From NCBI RefSeq assembly GCF_000299415.1, contig NZ_AMPG01000001.1, positions 1,116,001-1,180,000 of the forward strand: a stretch of DNA of 64,000 nt. Reading direction: 5' to 3'. This stretch comes from Candidatus Microthrix parvicella Bio17-1 (GTDB lineage Bacteria > Actinomycetota > Acidimicrobiia > Acidimicrobiales > Microtrichaceae). A program made the translations under genes and the position numbers. This document shows positions 16,266 through 24,582 of this stretch, one piece after another. Positions within the stretch are counted from its first letter, which is position 1, and every line of letters begins with the position of its first letter. The notes under the pieces were generated by a model. The model searched no databases. It was not told the origin of the DNA and was given only the letters and a program-made list of their open reading frames with translations.

Positions 16266-19091
16266 TCAGGCGGTTTGTCGGGTCCGGCGCCGGTGGGCGG
16301 CCCACATGACAAATATCCCGAACACGACCAGAGCAAGACCGGTGCCGACTGTGGGAGCAACGCGTATCCCGGTATTCGCCTGAGCAGCCGGCAAACCTGT
16401 GGGCCCAGTAACAGCAGCGGGTCCAGCGGCTGGGGTCGGCCCAACAGCAGCAGCTGAACGTCCAGCCGTTGGTGTCGGTCCAGCAACTGCAGCGGGTCCA
16501 GCGGCTGGGGTCGGTCCAACAACAGCAACGGGTCCAGCAACTGCTGCGGGTCCGGCCGTTGGGGCCGGTCCGTCTGTCGGTGACGGTGCCATCGCTGCCG
16601 GGGGACGGTCCCCACCCGAGGACGGGGCCGGGGGTGTGGTCACCGCCGGTGCAGAACTGGTCGGTCGTGTCGGCGTGGACGGCACGGCCGGTGTTGTTGG
16701 TTCGGTGGGTGTGGTGATGGTGGTCGGGGCGGAGGCGACGGTGTTGGACGTGTTGCCGGTGGCGGTGATGGTGTGGTCACCGGGCAGGTCGGGGATGGTC
16801 AGGGTCGCCGTGGCGGTGCCGAATCTGTTGGCTGTCGCGGTGCCCAACACCACCGGTTCGGAATTCAACATGAACGTGACGGTCTCGTCAGGAACAAACC
16901 CCGTCGCAGTCACCTCAATAACCTCACCAGGATCGGTGGTGGCGGGCACCCCGGTGATCGACGCGGCCGCCGGGGTGACCTCAACAGTGGCGGTGGTCGT
17001 CGATGCGGAGTGGTTGGTGTCGCCCGGATAGTCGACCGTCAGCTTGTGAGTACCAATCGGAAGCCCACCAACCACAAACATTGTCTCACCGGACCCGTCA
17101 AGTGTTTCGACCATCGGAGTGCCCGCACCAGCCAGGGTCACCTCCCCGGTGGGGGCATCACCCGAACCGGCGTTCACCCCCACGGTCACCGTTGCGGTGT
17201 TCCCAACCATGACCGTGTCGTCCCCACCAGCGGTGACCGTCGTCGACGCGGGCATGATCGTGAGAGTCCCCGACGCGGTGCCGGAATGGTCCGGGTCGTT
17301 CACCGTGACCGCCACCCCAAAACTGCCCGCCAAGGTCGGTTCGACCGTCGACCCGTCATAGGTGACTGTGACGGGCAAACCCGCCGGGTTGGTCGACACC
17401 ACCACCCCGTGAGGCCCACCGTCATAAACAACCAGATCACCAGAGATCACCACCACCGCTCCAGCCCTACCGATCGTGATTGTTTGCACAGCCGGTGTCG
17501 CTGGAGCCCAGTTGGTGTCACCAGCCTGGGAGGCGGTCACCACACACGAACCCGCAGCGGTCGCGGTCAGCATCGAGCCGTCCAGCGTGCAACCACCAGA
17601 CACGGCAAGAACAACGGGCAACCCCGACGTCGAAGACGCAGACACGGTCGCTGTTTCACCGAACATCATCGTCGTGGGTGCGTCCAGGGTGATCGTCTGA
17701 GCGCCCGGGGTGACCTCGAAACTTTGGGTGACCGGGGTGGCGGGTGCGAACGCGTTGTCGCCGTCCTGGGAGGCCGTCAACGCACACGTTCCGGTGTTCA
17801 CCAGGCTGACCGTCGCCCCTGAAACGGTGCACACGGTGGGTGTGTTCGACACGATTGTGGCCGGTAGACCCGAGGTGGCGGCCACCTCGCCGCTCACATC
17901 TACGGGGCCCGACGACAACGCCGTGTCCGGCGGGGCGCCAAACAGGATCGACTGCCCGGCCGGCGTCACCGCCACCGGCACCCCCGAACCGACACCCAGG
18001 TTGTTGTTACCGAGCTGCCCGACGTTGTTGAGGCCCCCGCAGTACGCGACACCGATCGTGGCGGCGATCGCGCACGTGTGATAGAGGCCGGCGGTGATCT
18101 GAGACCAGCCGCCGGTCACCGCAACAGGGACCTCCACCGCCGCCGGCACCCCCGAATTGACGCCCAGGTTGTTGTTGCCGAGCTGCCCAAACTGGTTCTC
18201 TCCCCAGCAGAACCAATCGCCGGACGTGGCGACGTTCGCACACGTGTGATAGCCACCGGCGGTGATCTGAGACCAGCCGGTCACCCCAACAGCGACCTCC
18301 ACCGCCACCGGCACCCCCGAACCGACACCCGGATCGTTATTGCCGAGCTGCCCCTTATCGTTGTACCCCCAGCAGTACGCGGCACCGGACACCTCAGCGA
18401 CCGCACACGTGTGATAGCCACCGGCGGTGATCTGAGACCAGCCGGTCACCCCAACAGCGACCTCCACCGCCACCGGCACCCCCGAACCGACACCCGGATC
18501 GTTATTGCCGAGCTGCCCCTTATCGTTGTACCCCCAGCAGTACGCGGCACCGGACACCTCAGCGACCGCACACGTGTGACGGCCGCCGGCGGTGATCTGG
18601 GACCAGCCGGTCACCCCACCAGGGACCTCCACCTCCACCGGCACCCCCGAACCGACACCCGGATCGTTGTTGCCCAGTTGCCCGTCGCCGTTGGCCCCCC
18701 AGCAGTACGCGGCACCGGACACCTCAGCGACCGCACACGTGTGACGGCCGCCGGCGGTGATCTGGGACCAGCCGGTCACCCCACCAGGGACCTCCACCTC
18801 CACCGGCACCCCCGAACCGACACCCAGATCGTTGTTGCCCAGTTGCCCGTCGCCGTTGGCCCCCCAGCAGTACGCCGCACCCGCGGTCTCAGCGATCGCA
18901 CACGTGTGAAGGTCACCGGCGGAAACCTGTGACCAGCCCGTCGACCCCGCAGCCGCTGACGCCGGAGAAGCAACCCCAACCACCGCCACCAAACCCAACG
19001 CCAACACGGCAACCGCTGCCACCACACCCACACAACCCCGACGGCTCAACGCCACACCACGACCGACAGGCCGACTCGTTGCACTGCCCAT
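16266..19091 (-). CDS. Secreted RCC1-repeat/Ig-like surface protein
   Basis: The protein is about 941 residues. The order is: signal peptide (hydrophobic VVAAVAVLALGLVAVVGVA, cleaved near ASA); six RCC1-type repeats of about 55 residues, each with GWSQ(I/V)(T/S)AG, HTCA and (Y/F)C(W/G)G; several beta-sandwich repeats (TSGLPATIVS, ASSTSGLPVVLAV, Big_3-like TVTAGGDDTVMVGNTATV); a 130-residue Pro/Ala/Gly/Thr-rich wall spacer; a final hydrophobic helix (TVGTGLALVVFGIFVMWAA); and the basic end HRRRTRQTA. There is no clear LPxTG before the helix. It is probably an anchored adhesin or ligand-binding propeller. ATG 19091 follows GGGGGTG. It converges with the GH5 gene. Confidence 0.85.
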   Translation of the reverse strand: MGSATSRPVGRGVALSRRGCVGVVAAVAVLALGLVAVVGVASPASAAAGSTGWSQVSAGDLHTCAIAETAGAAYCWGANGDGQLGNNDLGVGSGVPVEVEVPGGVTGWSQITAGGRHTCAVAEVSGAAYCWGANGDGQLGNNDPGVGSGVPVEVEVPGGVTGWSQITAGGRHTCAVAEVSGAAYCWGYNDKGQLGNNDPGVGSGVPVAVEVAVGVTGWSQITAGGYHTCAVAEVSGAAYCWGYNDKGQLGNNDPGVGSGVPVAVEVAVGVTGWSQITAGGYHTCANVATSGDWFCWGENQFGQLGNNNLGVNSGVPAAVEVPVAVTGGWSQITAGLYHTCAIAATIGVAYCGGLNNVGQLGNNNLGVGSGVPVAVTPAGQSILFGAPPDTALSSGPVDVSGEVAATSGLPATIVSNTPTVCTVSGATVSLVNTGTCALTASQDGDNAFAPATPVTQSFEVTPGAQTITLDAPTTMMFGETATVSASSTSGLPVVLAVSGGCTLDGSMLTATAAGSCVVTASQAGDTNWAPATPAVQTITIGRAGAVVVISGDLVVYDGGPHGVVVSTNPAGLPVTVTYDGSTVEPTLAGSFGVAVTVNDPDHSGTASGTLTIMPASTTVTAGGDDTVMVGNTATVTVGVNAGSGDAPTGEVTLAGAGTPMVETLDGSGETMFVVGGLPIGTHKLTVDYPGDTNHSASTTTATVEVTPAAASITGVPATTDPGEVIEVTATGFVPDETVTFMLNSEPVVLGTATANRFGTATATLTIPDLPGDHTITATGNTSNTVASAPTTITTPTEPTTPAVPSTPTRPTSSAPAVTTPPAPSSGGDRPPAAMAPSPTDGPAPTAGPAAVAGPVAVVGPTPAAGPAAVAGPTPTAGRSAAAVGPTPAAGPAAVTGPTGLPAAQANTGIRVAPTVGTGLALVVFGIFVMWAAHRRRTRQTA
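17991..18943 (-). repeat. Six tandem 165-bp units encoding RCC1 repeats
   Basis: Units 2-4 are almost identical in DNA, and the pair around 18246-18575 shares long exact blocks, indicating recent duplication. The outer units (first and last in the protein) are more diverged; the sixth has changed CWG to CGG. Protein sequence is repeated, so this is a coding repeat, not CRISPR. Confidence 0.85.
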
Positions 19092-19194
19092 GACACCCCC
19101 AAGACGAAACTCAAATTGAACGTACCAGTACGACACATGACCGAAAGCGTTCTCCTGGAGTTTCGTGCGAGCAATCAGGCGGCCTGAGAATGCT

Positions 19195-19340
19195 CGATGC
19201 GGGCCGACCCGAGACGCGACCGATCAGGAGTGGATTGAATCACTTTTCGGTCACCCCAAAGGTGAGTTCCCCCATCTTGAGAAGATCGACGACATCGACG
19301 TGCTCCGGGCCGAACTGCAGATCCGCCGCACCGTCACAAC
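19195..19340 (+). pseudogene. IS3-type transposase (integrase core) fragment
   Basis: About 45 codons read ATDQEWIESLFGHPKGEFPH followed by LEKIDDIDVLRAELQ. This is the C-terminal part of the rve/DDE integrase domain of IS3-group transposases, including the catalytic Glu of WIESLFGH. Neither the DD part nor a start codon is present, and the sequence loses homology after RRT. It is a relic between the RCC1 gene promoter and the cupin gene. Confidence 0.65.
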
Positions 19341-19395
19341 CCGGCCACCAGGTTCCCTGCCGCTCCACTTCCGTTGGGTGGAGGTTGCGGGCGGG

Positions 19396-19776
19396 CTACG
19401 CCGGGTCGGGGTCGACCGAGCCGGATGAGCCGAGGAGGCCCATCGACAAGGTCGTGGTGGGACGGCTTGCATCTACGACGTCCCCGGCAGGAGCCTTGTA
19501 GAACTCCACAACGAACGTGGCGGGCTCGCCCAACACCACGTGATGGTGTCGCTGGGGCGGGATCACCACGTGATCGCCGGCGCCGACCAGGATCGTGTCG
19601 TCGGGCATGTCCTCAAACACGAACCCGACCGAACCGGTGTGCACCACGAGACGGCCCCACACGGCCTCGGCAACCTGATGCGCCTTCAGCAACCCCGTCG
19701 GCGCCGTCTCGTTGTCGAACACCTTGGTGGTGCGGGCGAGCTCGAGGCCGTCGGGAAGCGTGGGGAGGTTGGTCAT
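19396..19776 (-). CDS. DUF1971-like cupin protein
   Basis: The 126-residue protein opens with a DUF1971-like stretch ([17 protein letters not shown]), then [16 protein letters not shown], and a cupin core [19 protein letters not shown] with His residues for metal, ending in [12 protein letters not shown]1971 cupins occur beside tellurite-resistance-like proteins, but the function is unsettled. Its ATG overlaps the bioA stop by 4 nt (ATGA), so it is translated after bioA in one operon. Confidence 0.78.
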   Translation of the reverse strand: MTNLPTLPDGLELARTTKVFDNETAPTGLLKAHQVAEAVWGRLVVHTGSVGFVFEDMPDDTILVGAGDHVVIPPQRHHHVVLGEPATFVVEFYKAPAGDVVDASRPTTTLSMGLLGSSGSVDPDPA

Positions 19777-21134
19777 GTGGCCAGGCTATGGACTGCGGCC
19801 ACCGAGACCATGGCGTCGCAGATCGTTGTGATTTCCTCATCGTCGCAGATGTATGGCGGCATGGCGTAGATCAGGTTGCGGAACGGGCGCAGCCACACAC
19901 CGGCATCGATGGCAGCGGCCGTGGCGCGCTCCATGTCGACCGGGCGGTCCAGCTCGATCACACCGATGGCGCCCAGCACCCGCACGTCGTTCACCTGAGG
20001 CAGGTCGCCGGCCGCGGCGAGGCCACTCGACAGTGCCCCCTCAATCCGCGCCACCGAGGCGCGGTAGTCCGAGGACACCAGCAGGTCGAGGGATGCAACC
20101 GCCGTGGCGCACGCCAACGGATTGGCCATGAAGGTGGGGCCGTGGGCCAGCACCGGCACCTCCCCGGCCGAGATCGCCGCCGCAACCCGGTCGGTGCACA
20201 GGGTTGCGGCCAGGGTCATCATGCCGCCGGTGAGGGCCTTGCCGACGCACATGATGTCCGGGGTCACCCCGGCCCACTCGGCGGCGAACATCGGCCCGGT
20301 GCGGCCAAACCCGGTGGCGATCTCGTCAAAGATCAGCAGCACGCCGTGGTGATCGCAACGGTCGCGCAGCACCCGCAGGTAGCCCGGGTTGTGGAAGCGC
20401 ATGCCCCCGGCTCCCTGCACGACAGGTTCGACGATCACCGCAGCAAGCTCGTCCCGCTGGGTGGTCAGGGCTCGGTCGATCTCAGCCACGAAGTCATCGT
20501 CGATCGGCGCGTCGATGCCGGCCGGCGGTTCGGAGACGAACCGTTGGGCGGGCACCACCCCGGACCACATCGAGTGCATGCCACCCTCGGGGTCGCAGGC
20601 GGACATCGCCATGAACGTGTCGCCGTGGTAGCCGCTGCGCCAGGTGAGCAGGCGACGCTTGTTGGGCTTGCCTTTGGAACGCCAGTGCTGAAGCGCCATC
20701 TTGACCGCCACCTCGACCGCCACCGAGCCCGAGTCGGAGAAGAACACGCGCTCCAACCCGGGCGGGGTCAGCTCGACCAGCCGGCGTCCCAGCTCGACCG
20801 CCGGCTGGTGGGTGAGCCCGCCGAACATCACATGGCTCATCGTCTCCAGCTGATTGCGAGCCGCATCGACCAGCACCGGGTGCGAATAGCCGTGGACCGC
20901 AGCCCACCACGACGACATGCCGTCGACGAGCGTGCGCTCCTCACCGTCGGAGGTGCGCACGTTGAGCCGACAGCCCGAGGCCGAGGTCGCCAGCAGCGGT
21001 GCCGGGCTGGCGGGAATCGACGTGTAGGGGTGCCACAGGTGCGCCTGGTCGAAGGCCAAGGCCTTGGCCGACCCGAGCTGCGTCATTCCCTCATTCGGGT
21101 CGCCATCGGCGCCAGCAGCATGGTCGCTCGTCAT
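19773..21134 (-). CDS. bioA: Adenosylmethionine-8-amino-7-oxononanoate aminotransferase
   Basis: BioA converts KAPA to DAPA in biotin synthesis, using S-adenosylmethionine as amino donor. The 453-residue protein has LWHPYTS (34-38, substrate pocket), [40 protein letters not shown] with PLP-contacting Asp270, and PLP Lys299 in [21 protein letters not shown] follows. These features separate BioA from other class III aminotransferases. No other bio gene is in the window. ATG 21134 is chosen; an internal ATG at residue 17 is possible because the N-terminus is variable. The cupin gene follows with a 4-nt overlap. Confidence 0.93.
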   Translation of the reverse strand: MTSDHAAGADGDPNEGMTQLGSAKALAFDQAHLWHPYTSIPASPAPLLATSASGCRLNVRTSDGEERTLVDGMSSWWAAVHGYSHPVLVDAARNQLETMSHVMFGGLTHQPAVELGRRLVELTPPGLERVFFSDSGSVAVEVAVKMALQHWRSKGKPNKRRLLTWRSGYHGDTFMAMSACDPEGGMHSMWSGVVPAQRFVSEPPAGIDAPIDDDFVAEIDRALTTQRDELAAVIVEPVVQGAGGMRFHNPGYLRVLRDRCDHHGVLLIFDEIATGFGRTGPMFAAEWAGVTPDIMCVGKALTGGMMTLAATLCTDRVAAAISAGEVPVLAHGPTFMANPLACATAVASLDLLVSSDYRASVARIEGALSSGLAAAGDLPQVNDVRVLGAIGVIELDRPVDMERATAAAIDAGVWLRPFRNLIYAMPPYICDDEEITTICDAMVSVAAVHSLAT

Positions 21135-21207
21135 GGGCACCAGTATGGGCGGAGTGCACTGGCTCGCCCCGCAGGTCTCCAGCGACATGCGCTACCTCCT
21201 CGCGCAG

Positions 21208-21298
21208 CAATGACACCCATGCCTGATCTGGGTGTCATGACTGCGGACCTGTACACAGCAAAGACACCCAGTTGCACCGTGGGTGTCTTTACTGCGGA
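21208..21298. repeat. Tandem pair of hairpin repeats upstream of bioA
   Basis: Two copies of a 50-bp unit lie side by side. Copy 1 has a perfect 10-bp stem ATGACACCCA/TGGGTGTCAT (21210-21219 and 21229-21238). Copy 2 has an 11-bp stem AAAGACACCCA/TGGGTGTCTTT (21260-21270 and 21280-21290). Both have 9-nt loops, are preceded by AGCAA or AGCAAA, and are followed by ACTGCGGA. They lie between the siderophore-interacting gene's stop and bioA, so they could terminate transcription, but the conserved flank suggests a dispersed repeat family. Confidence 0.75.
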
Positions 21299-21360
21299 GC
21301 CGACCCCGGGCATGGCAGCCGGGCCGGGCTTCGAGGTCGGAACCACGCGTCGGGAACGGC

Positions 21361-22170
21361 TCAAACCTCGGCTTCCATCTCGGCCACCCAGGCCTTCTTC
21401 ACCTGCCGCCAGTCCTCATCGCTGAAGCGACAGCGCCAGTAGGGGGATGCCGACAGCTGCTCCTTGGCCACGTTGCGGTCGGCGAGCAGATGGCGGCGCA
21501 CCGCCCGGGTCTCGCCGGCCTCGCCGTGAACGAAACCGTCCACCCGACCCTCCGGGAACGACAGGTCCTCCAGCGCCCGCAGCTGACGATCATGATCGTG
21601 GCCGGGCCGATCGCGGTGAAGCCAAATCGTGGTCAGGTCCGCCTCGCAGTCGAGGGTCAGCTCGCACTCGGGACCGTCGACCAACACCATCGCCACCACC
21701 GGTCGCCCGGCCGGAATGTGCGGAAGCGACGCTGCGATGGCCGGCAGCACCGTCTCGTCGCCAACCAGCAGGTACCAATCGGCCTCGGGATCGGGCAGAT
21801 ACGAACCGGACGGGCCAAGGAACTGCAAGAGATCACCCACCTGAGCGGAACGAACCCACGACCCGGCGTATCCGACGTCGCCGTGTGTGACGAAGTCCAG
21901 CGTCAGCAGGCGCTCGACCGGATCCCACTCCCTGACGGTGATCCGGCGACCGCGCGGACGTTGCATCGCCGGCAGCGACCGTGCCGCGTCGACATCGAAG
22001 GGCGTCGAGTAGGGCGCGCCCTCGGGAACGAACTGGGCGTTGATGTACTGATCGCTGAACCGTGTCGGCTGAAACCCGGCGAGACCGTCGCCTCCCAGGA
22101 TCACCCTGATCATGTTGGGCGTCAGCTGAACGAGCCGTTCGACCCGTCCGTACTGTGTGGGGGTAGCCAT
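21361..22170 (-). CDS. Siderophore-interacting protein (ferric-siderophore reductase, ViuB/YqjH type)
   Basis: The 269-residue protein has an FAD-binding barrel with RVILGGDGLAGF, RRITVREWDP and the FAD-contact segment DFVTHGDVGYAGSWVRSAQVGD, then a NAD(P)-binding half with YLLVGDETVLPAIAASLPHIPAG. The C-terminus ends SPYWRCRFSDEDWRQ, a signature of SIP proteins. It reduces Fe(III)-siderophores in the cytoplasm to release iron. ATG 22170 is preceded by GAGG. An IdeR/DtxR-like box 40 bp upstream predicts induction under iron limitation. Confidence 0.92.
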   Translation of the reverse strand: MATPTQYGRVERLVQLTPNMIRVILGGDGLAGFQPTRFSDQYINAQFVPEGAPYSTPFDVDAARSLPAMQRPRGRRITVREWDPVERLLTLDFVTHGDVGYAGSWVRSAQVGDLLQFLGPSGSYLPDPEADWYLLVGDETVLPAIAASLPHIPAGRPVVAMVLVDGPECELTLDCEADLTTIWLHRDRPGHDHDRQLRALEDLSFPEGRVDGFVHGEAGETRAVRRHLLADRNVAKEQLSASPYWRCRFSDEDWRQVKKAWVAEMEAEV

Positions 22171-22209
22171 TGACCTCGCCTCCGCGAACCACTCCGGATC
22201 CAATGCGTA

Positions 22210-22228
22210 TTAGGTCAGCCTAACGGGT
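22210..22228. promoter_or_regulatory. IdeR/DtxR-like iron box
   Basis: TTAGGTCAGCCTAAC matches 14 of 15 positions in the first part of the 19-bp IdeR consensus (14 of 19 overall). It lies 40 bp before the siderophore-interacting gene, where repressor would cover the promoter. The other end of the box is poorly conserved. Confidence 0.7.
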
Positions 22229-22234
22229 GGCGGG

Positions 22235-22591
22235 TCAGACGGCGACGCCGTCGACGAGGATCTCGGCCCGGTCGGCGAAGAACGCCACGTGGCCTTCGAT
22301 GTCCTCGGCGCCCTCGTTAGGGGTCTCGTAGCTCCATGCGATCGCATCGTGGGTGCGGCCACCCACCTCGATCGTCCAGTAGGACGCATCGCCCTTGAAC
22401 GGGCAGTGAGTGCTCAGCTCGATCGGCCGGGCGTCCACCGTGAGAGCGTCCTTGGGTAGGTAGTAGGCCGTCGGCAACCCGGTCTCCTCCAACATCACCG
22501 GCCGCCTGGCGTCGGCGACGAGCTCACCGTCGAGGCGAACCTCGACGTGGACGTCTTCGGCATGGGTGCTGATCGTGTGTCCCTGGGTCAT
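22235..22591 (-). CDS. DUF427 domain protein
   Basis: The 118-residue protein consists of a single DUF427 domain: VEVRLDGELVADARRPVMLEE, YYLPKDAL, THCPFKGDASYWT and a C-terminal AWSYETPNEGAEDIEGHVAFF. The THCPFKG and YETP motifs are invariant landmarks of this small beta-barrel family, whose function is unknown. ATG 22591 gives the normal family length; the frame is open further upstream without homology. It lies downstream of the monooxygenase gene (56 bp) on the same strand. Confidence 0.88.
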   Translation of the reverse strand: MTQGHTISTHAEDVHVEVRLDGELVADARRPVMLEETGLPTAYYLPKDALTVDARPIELSTHCPFKGDASYWTIEVGGRTHDAIAWSYETPNEGAEDIEGHVAFFADRAEILVDGVAV

Positions 22592-22646
22592 GGCTGGGGC
22601 AACGTCGACGGCGGCTCGACTATTCCGCGCGCCGGGAAGTGGCGGG

Positions 22647-24446
22647 TTACACCTCGTCGCCGCGAACGACGACGGTGCCGGGCATGTCGCCCGCATCACG
22701 CCACTCCTGCAGGTAGGCGACGTAGTTCATCAGGTTGCCTGGATGCACCACGTTGCGCGCCGCCTCCATACTGCGGGCGCCTTCGGAGTTGCCGTAGCTG
22801 GGCGTGCACTTGGCGCCGTAGCGTCCAAAGCCCTTGCCCGCCTGCCACAGCGTCGCCAGCCAGGCCTCCTCCGCCTCTTCGGTGGCCTCGATCGACACGA
22901 TGTTCTCGTCCTCGGCCCGAGCGATGATCGAGGCGAGATGGTTGGTCGACTCCGACAGGTAATGGGTGAAGTTGAGCCCAAAGCCGGCCTGCACAAAGTG
23001 GCACACCAACATGTTGGGAAAACCATGGGTGAACACACCGTGCAGCGTGTGGGCGCCATCGGCCCAGCGTTCGCTGAGCTTCACGCCGCCCTTACCCACC
23101 GGGTCGAAGCCGAGCCGGCTGACCAGCCCGGTGGTCACCTCAAAGCCCGACGCGTAGATCAGCAGGTCGATCTCGTACTGCTCGCCGTCAACCACCGGCC
23201 CCTGCGCGTTCATCAGTTCCACGCCGCGTCCGTCGGTGTCCACCAGGTGCACGTTGGGCGAGTTGAACGCCTCGAGGTATTCGTCGTGGAAGGTGACCCG
23301 CTTGCAATGCTTGCCGTACCAGGGCTTGAGCCTCTCGGCGGTCTCCGGATCGTCGACCACGTCGTCGACGCGGCCTCGCAGCGTCTCCATCACCTCGAAG
23401 TCATGGCGCTCCAGGGCCACCGCCTCCTCCGGCGTGGCGGGCTCGCTCTGGGTGTCGGTGCCCCAGACCACCGACCATTCATCGGCCACCAGGTCTTCGT
23501 CGGGGTGTTCACCGCTGACCACCGAGGTGAAGTTGGCCATACGCTCTGCCTGCCAGCCGGGCTTCAGGGTCTTCCACCACTCGGGGTCGGTGAAGCTGTT
23601 GTTGCGCACGCCCACCGACGCCGGCGTCCGCTGAAAGACGAACACCTCTTTGGCGGCACGGGCCAGCTGTGGGACCACCTGCACCGAGGTGGCCCCGGTG
23701 CCGATGATGCCCACCCGCTTGTCGGCCATCTTGTCCATCGGATCGGTGGGGCCCCCACCGGTGAATTCGTAGTTCCAGCGGGCCGTGTGAAACGCCCGGC
23801 CTTCAAAGTCGGTGATGCCCTCGATGGCAGGCAGCTTGGCCTTGTGCAGGATGCCACCTGCGGTCACCATGAACTTGGCGGTCAGCTGGTCGCCACGGTC
23901 GGTCGTGATGCGCCAGCGAGCAGCCTCCTCATCCCAGACCGCCGTCTCCATCTCGGTCTGGAACAGGGCGTGGGGATAGAGGTCGAAATGACGGCCGATG
24001 CGTTGGCAGTGCTCGAAGATTTCGGTGGCCGGGGCATAGCGCTTGGACGGCATGTAGCCGGTCTCTTCGAGCAGCGGCATGTAGATGTAGGACTCCACAT
24101 CGCACTGGCAGCCGGGATACCGGTTCCAGTACCAGGTGCCGCCGAAGTCGCCCGCCGCTTCGACGATGCGAAAGTCGGTGATGCCCCGCTTGATCAGATT
24201 GACCGCCAACAGCATGCCGCCGAACCCGCCGCCCACGATGACAGCGGTGGTCTCCTCGACAACCGGCTCCCTGGTGAAGCCCGGCTCCACCCAAGGGTCG
24301 TGGTCGTACTCCTCGTAGTCGTCCAGTTGGGAGTACTGCGCCAACCCGTCGGAGCGAAGACGCTTCTCTCGCTCGAGGCGGTAGCGCTCCTTGGCCGCCT
24401 CGACCGGATCGATCTCGCTGGTTGGGCTTTCGGACTCATGAGACAT
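22647..24446 (-). CDS. Flavin-containing monooxygenase, Baeyer-Villiger type
   Basis: The 599-residue type I BVMO-like enzyme has FAD-binding [27 protein letters not shown] (typical of cyclohexanone-monooxygenase relatives), the NADP-binding [12 protein letters not shown], and [11 protein letters not shown] in the place of the BVMO fingerprint FxGxxxHxxxW. About 75 charged residues precede the first Rossmann motif. It would insert oxygen next to a ketone using NADPH and O2. GGGAGGA nine bases before ATG 24446 sets the start. The natural substrate is unknown, but the gene-rich neighbourhood for CoA and lipid breakdown is compatible with ketone catabolism. Confidence 0.9.
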   Translation of the reverse strand: MSHESESPTSEIDPVEAAKERYRLEREKRLRSDGLAQYSQLDDYEEYDHDPWVEPGFTREPVVEETTAVIVGGGFGGMLLAVNLIKRGITDFRIVEAAGDFGGTWYWNRYPGCQCDVESYIYMPLLEETGYMPSKRYAPATEIFEHCQRIGRHFDLYPHALFQTEMETAVWDEEAARWRITTDRGDQLTAKFMVTAGGILHKAKLPAIEGITDFEGRAFHTARWNYEFTGGGPTDPMDKMADKRVGIIGTGATSVQVVPQLARAAKEVFVFQRTPASVGVRNNSFTDPEWWKTLKPGWQAERMANFTSVVSGEHPDEDLVADEWSVVWGTDTQSEPATPEEAVALERHDFEVMETLRGRVDDVVDDPETAERLKPWYGKHCKRVTFHDEYLEAFNSPNVHLVDTDGRGVELMNAQGPVVDGEQYEIDLLIYASGFEVTTGLVSRLGFDPVGKGGVKLSERWADGAHTLHGVFTHGFPNMLVCHFVQAGFGLNFTHYLSESTNHLASIIARAEDENIVSIEATEEAEEAWLATLWQAGKGFGRYGAKCTPSYGNSEGARSMEAARNVVHPGNLMNYVAYLQEWRDAGDMPGTVVVRGDEV

Positions 24447-24582
24447 GGCTTGTCCTCCCGCCGAGAGTTTGCTCGGTCGCGACTGTTGCAAGCACGTTCA
24501 ACCCCCGATTTGGGCGCGGTCATATGCCACGCCGTTGTGCCTTGCGCCACGAGTTGGAACCTGCGAAGCCCTTTTCGCCGGT

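Noticed and set aside
17752-17763. GCGAACGCGTTG as another KstR-type operator
   Set aside because: It is inside the RCC1 protein coding sequence and lacks the outer palindrome bases.
17991-18943. Array of repeated units resembling a CRISPR at first glance
   Set aside because: Units are 165 bp, contiguous, coding and without spacers. They are RCC1 repeats.
19374-21425. 683-codon frame on the + strand opposite bioA
   Set aside because: It has no domain or motif, the composition of a high-GC shadow, and no ribosome site; bioA on the other strand is unambiguous.
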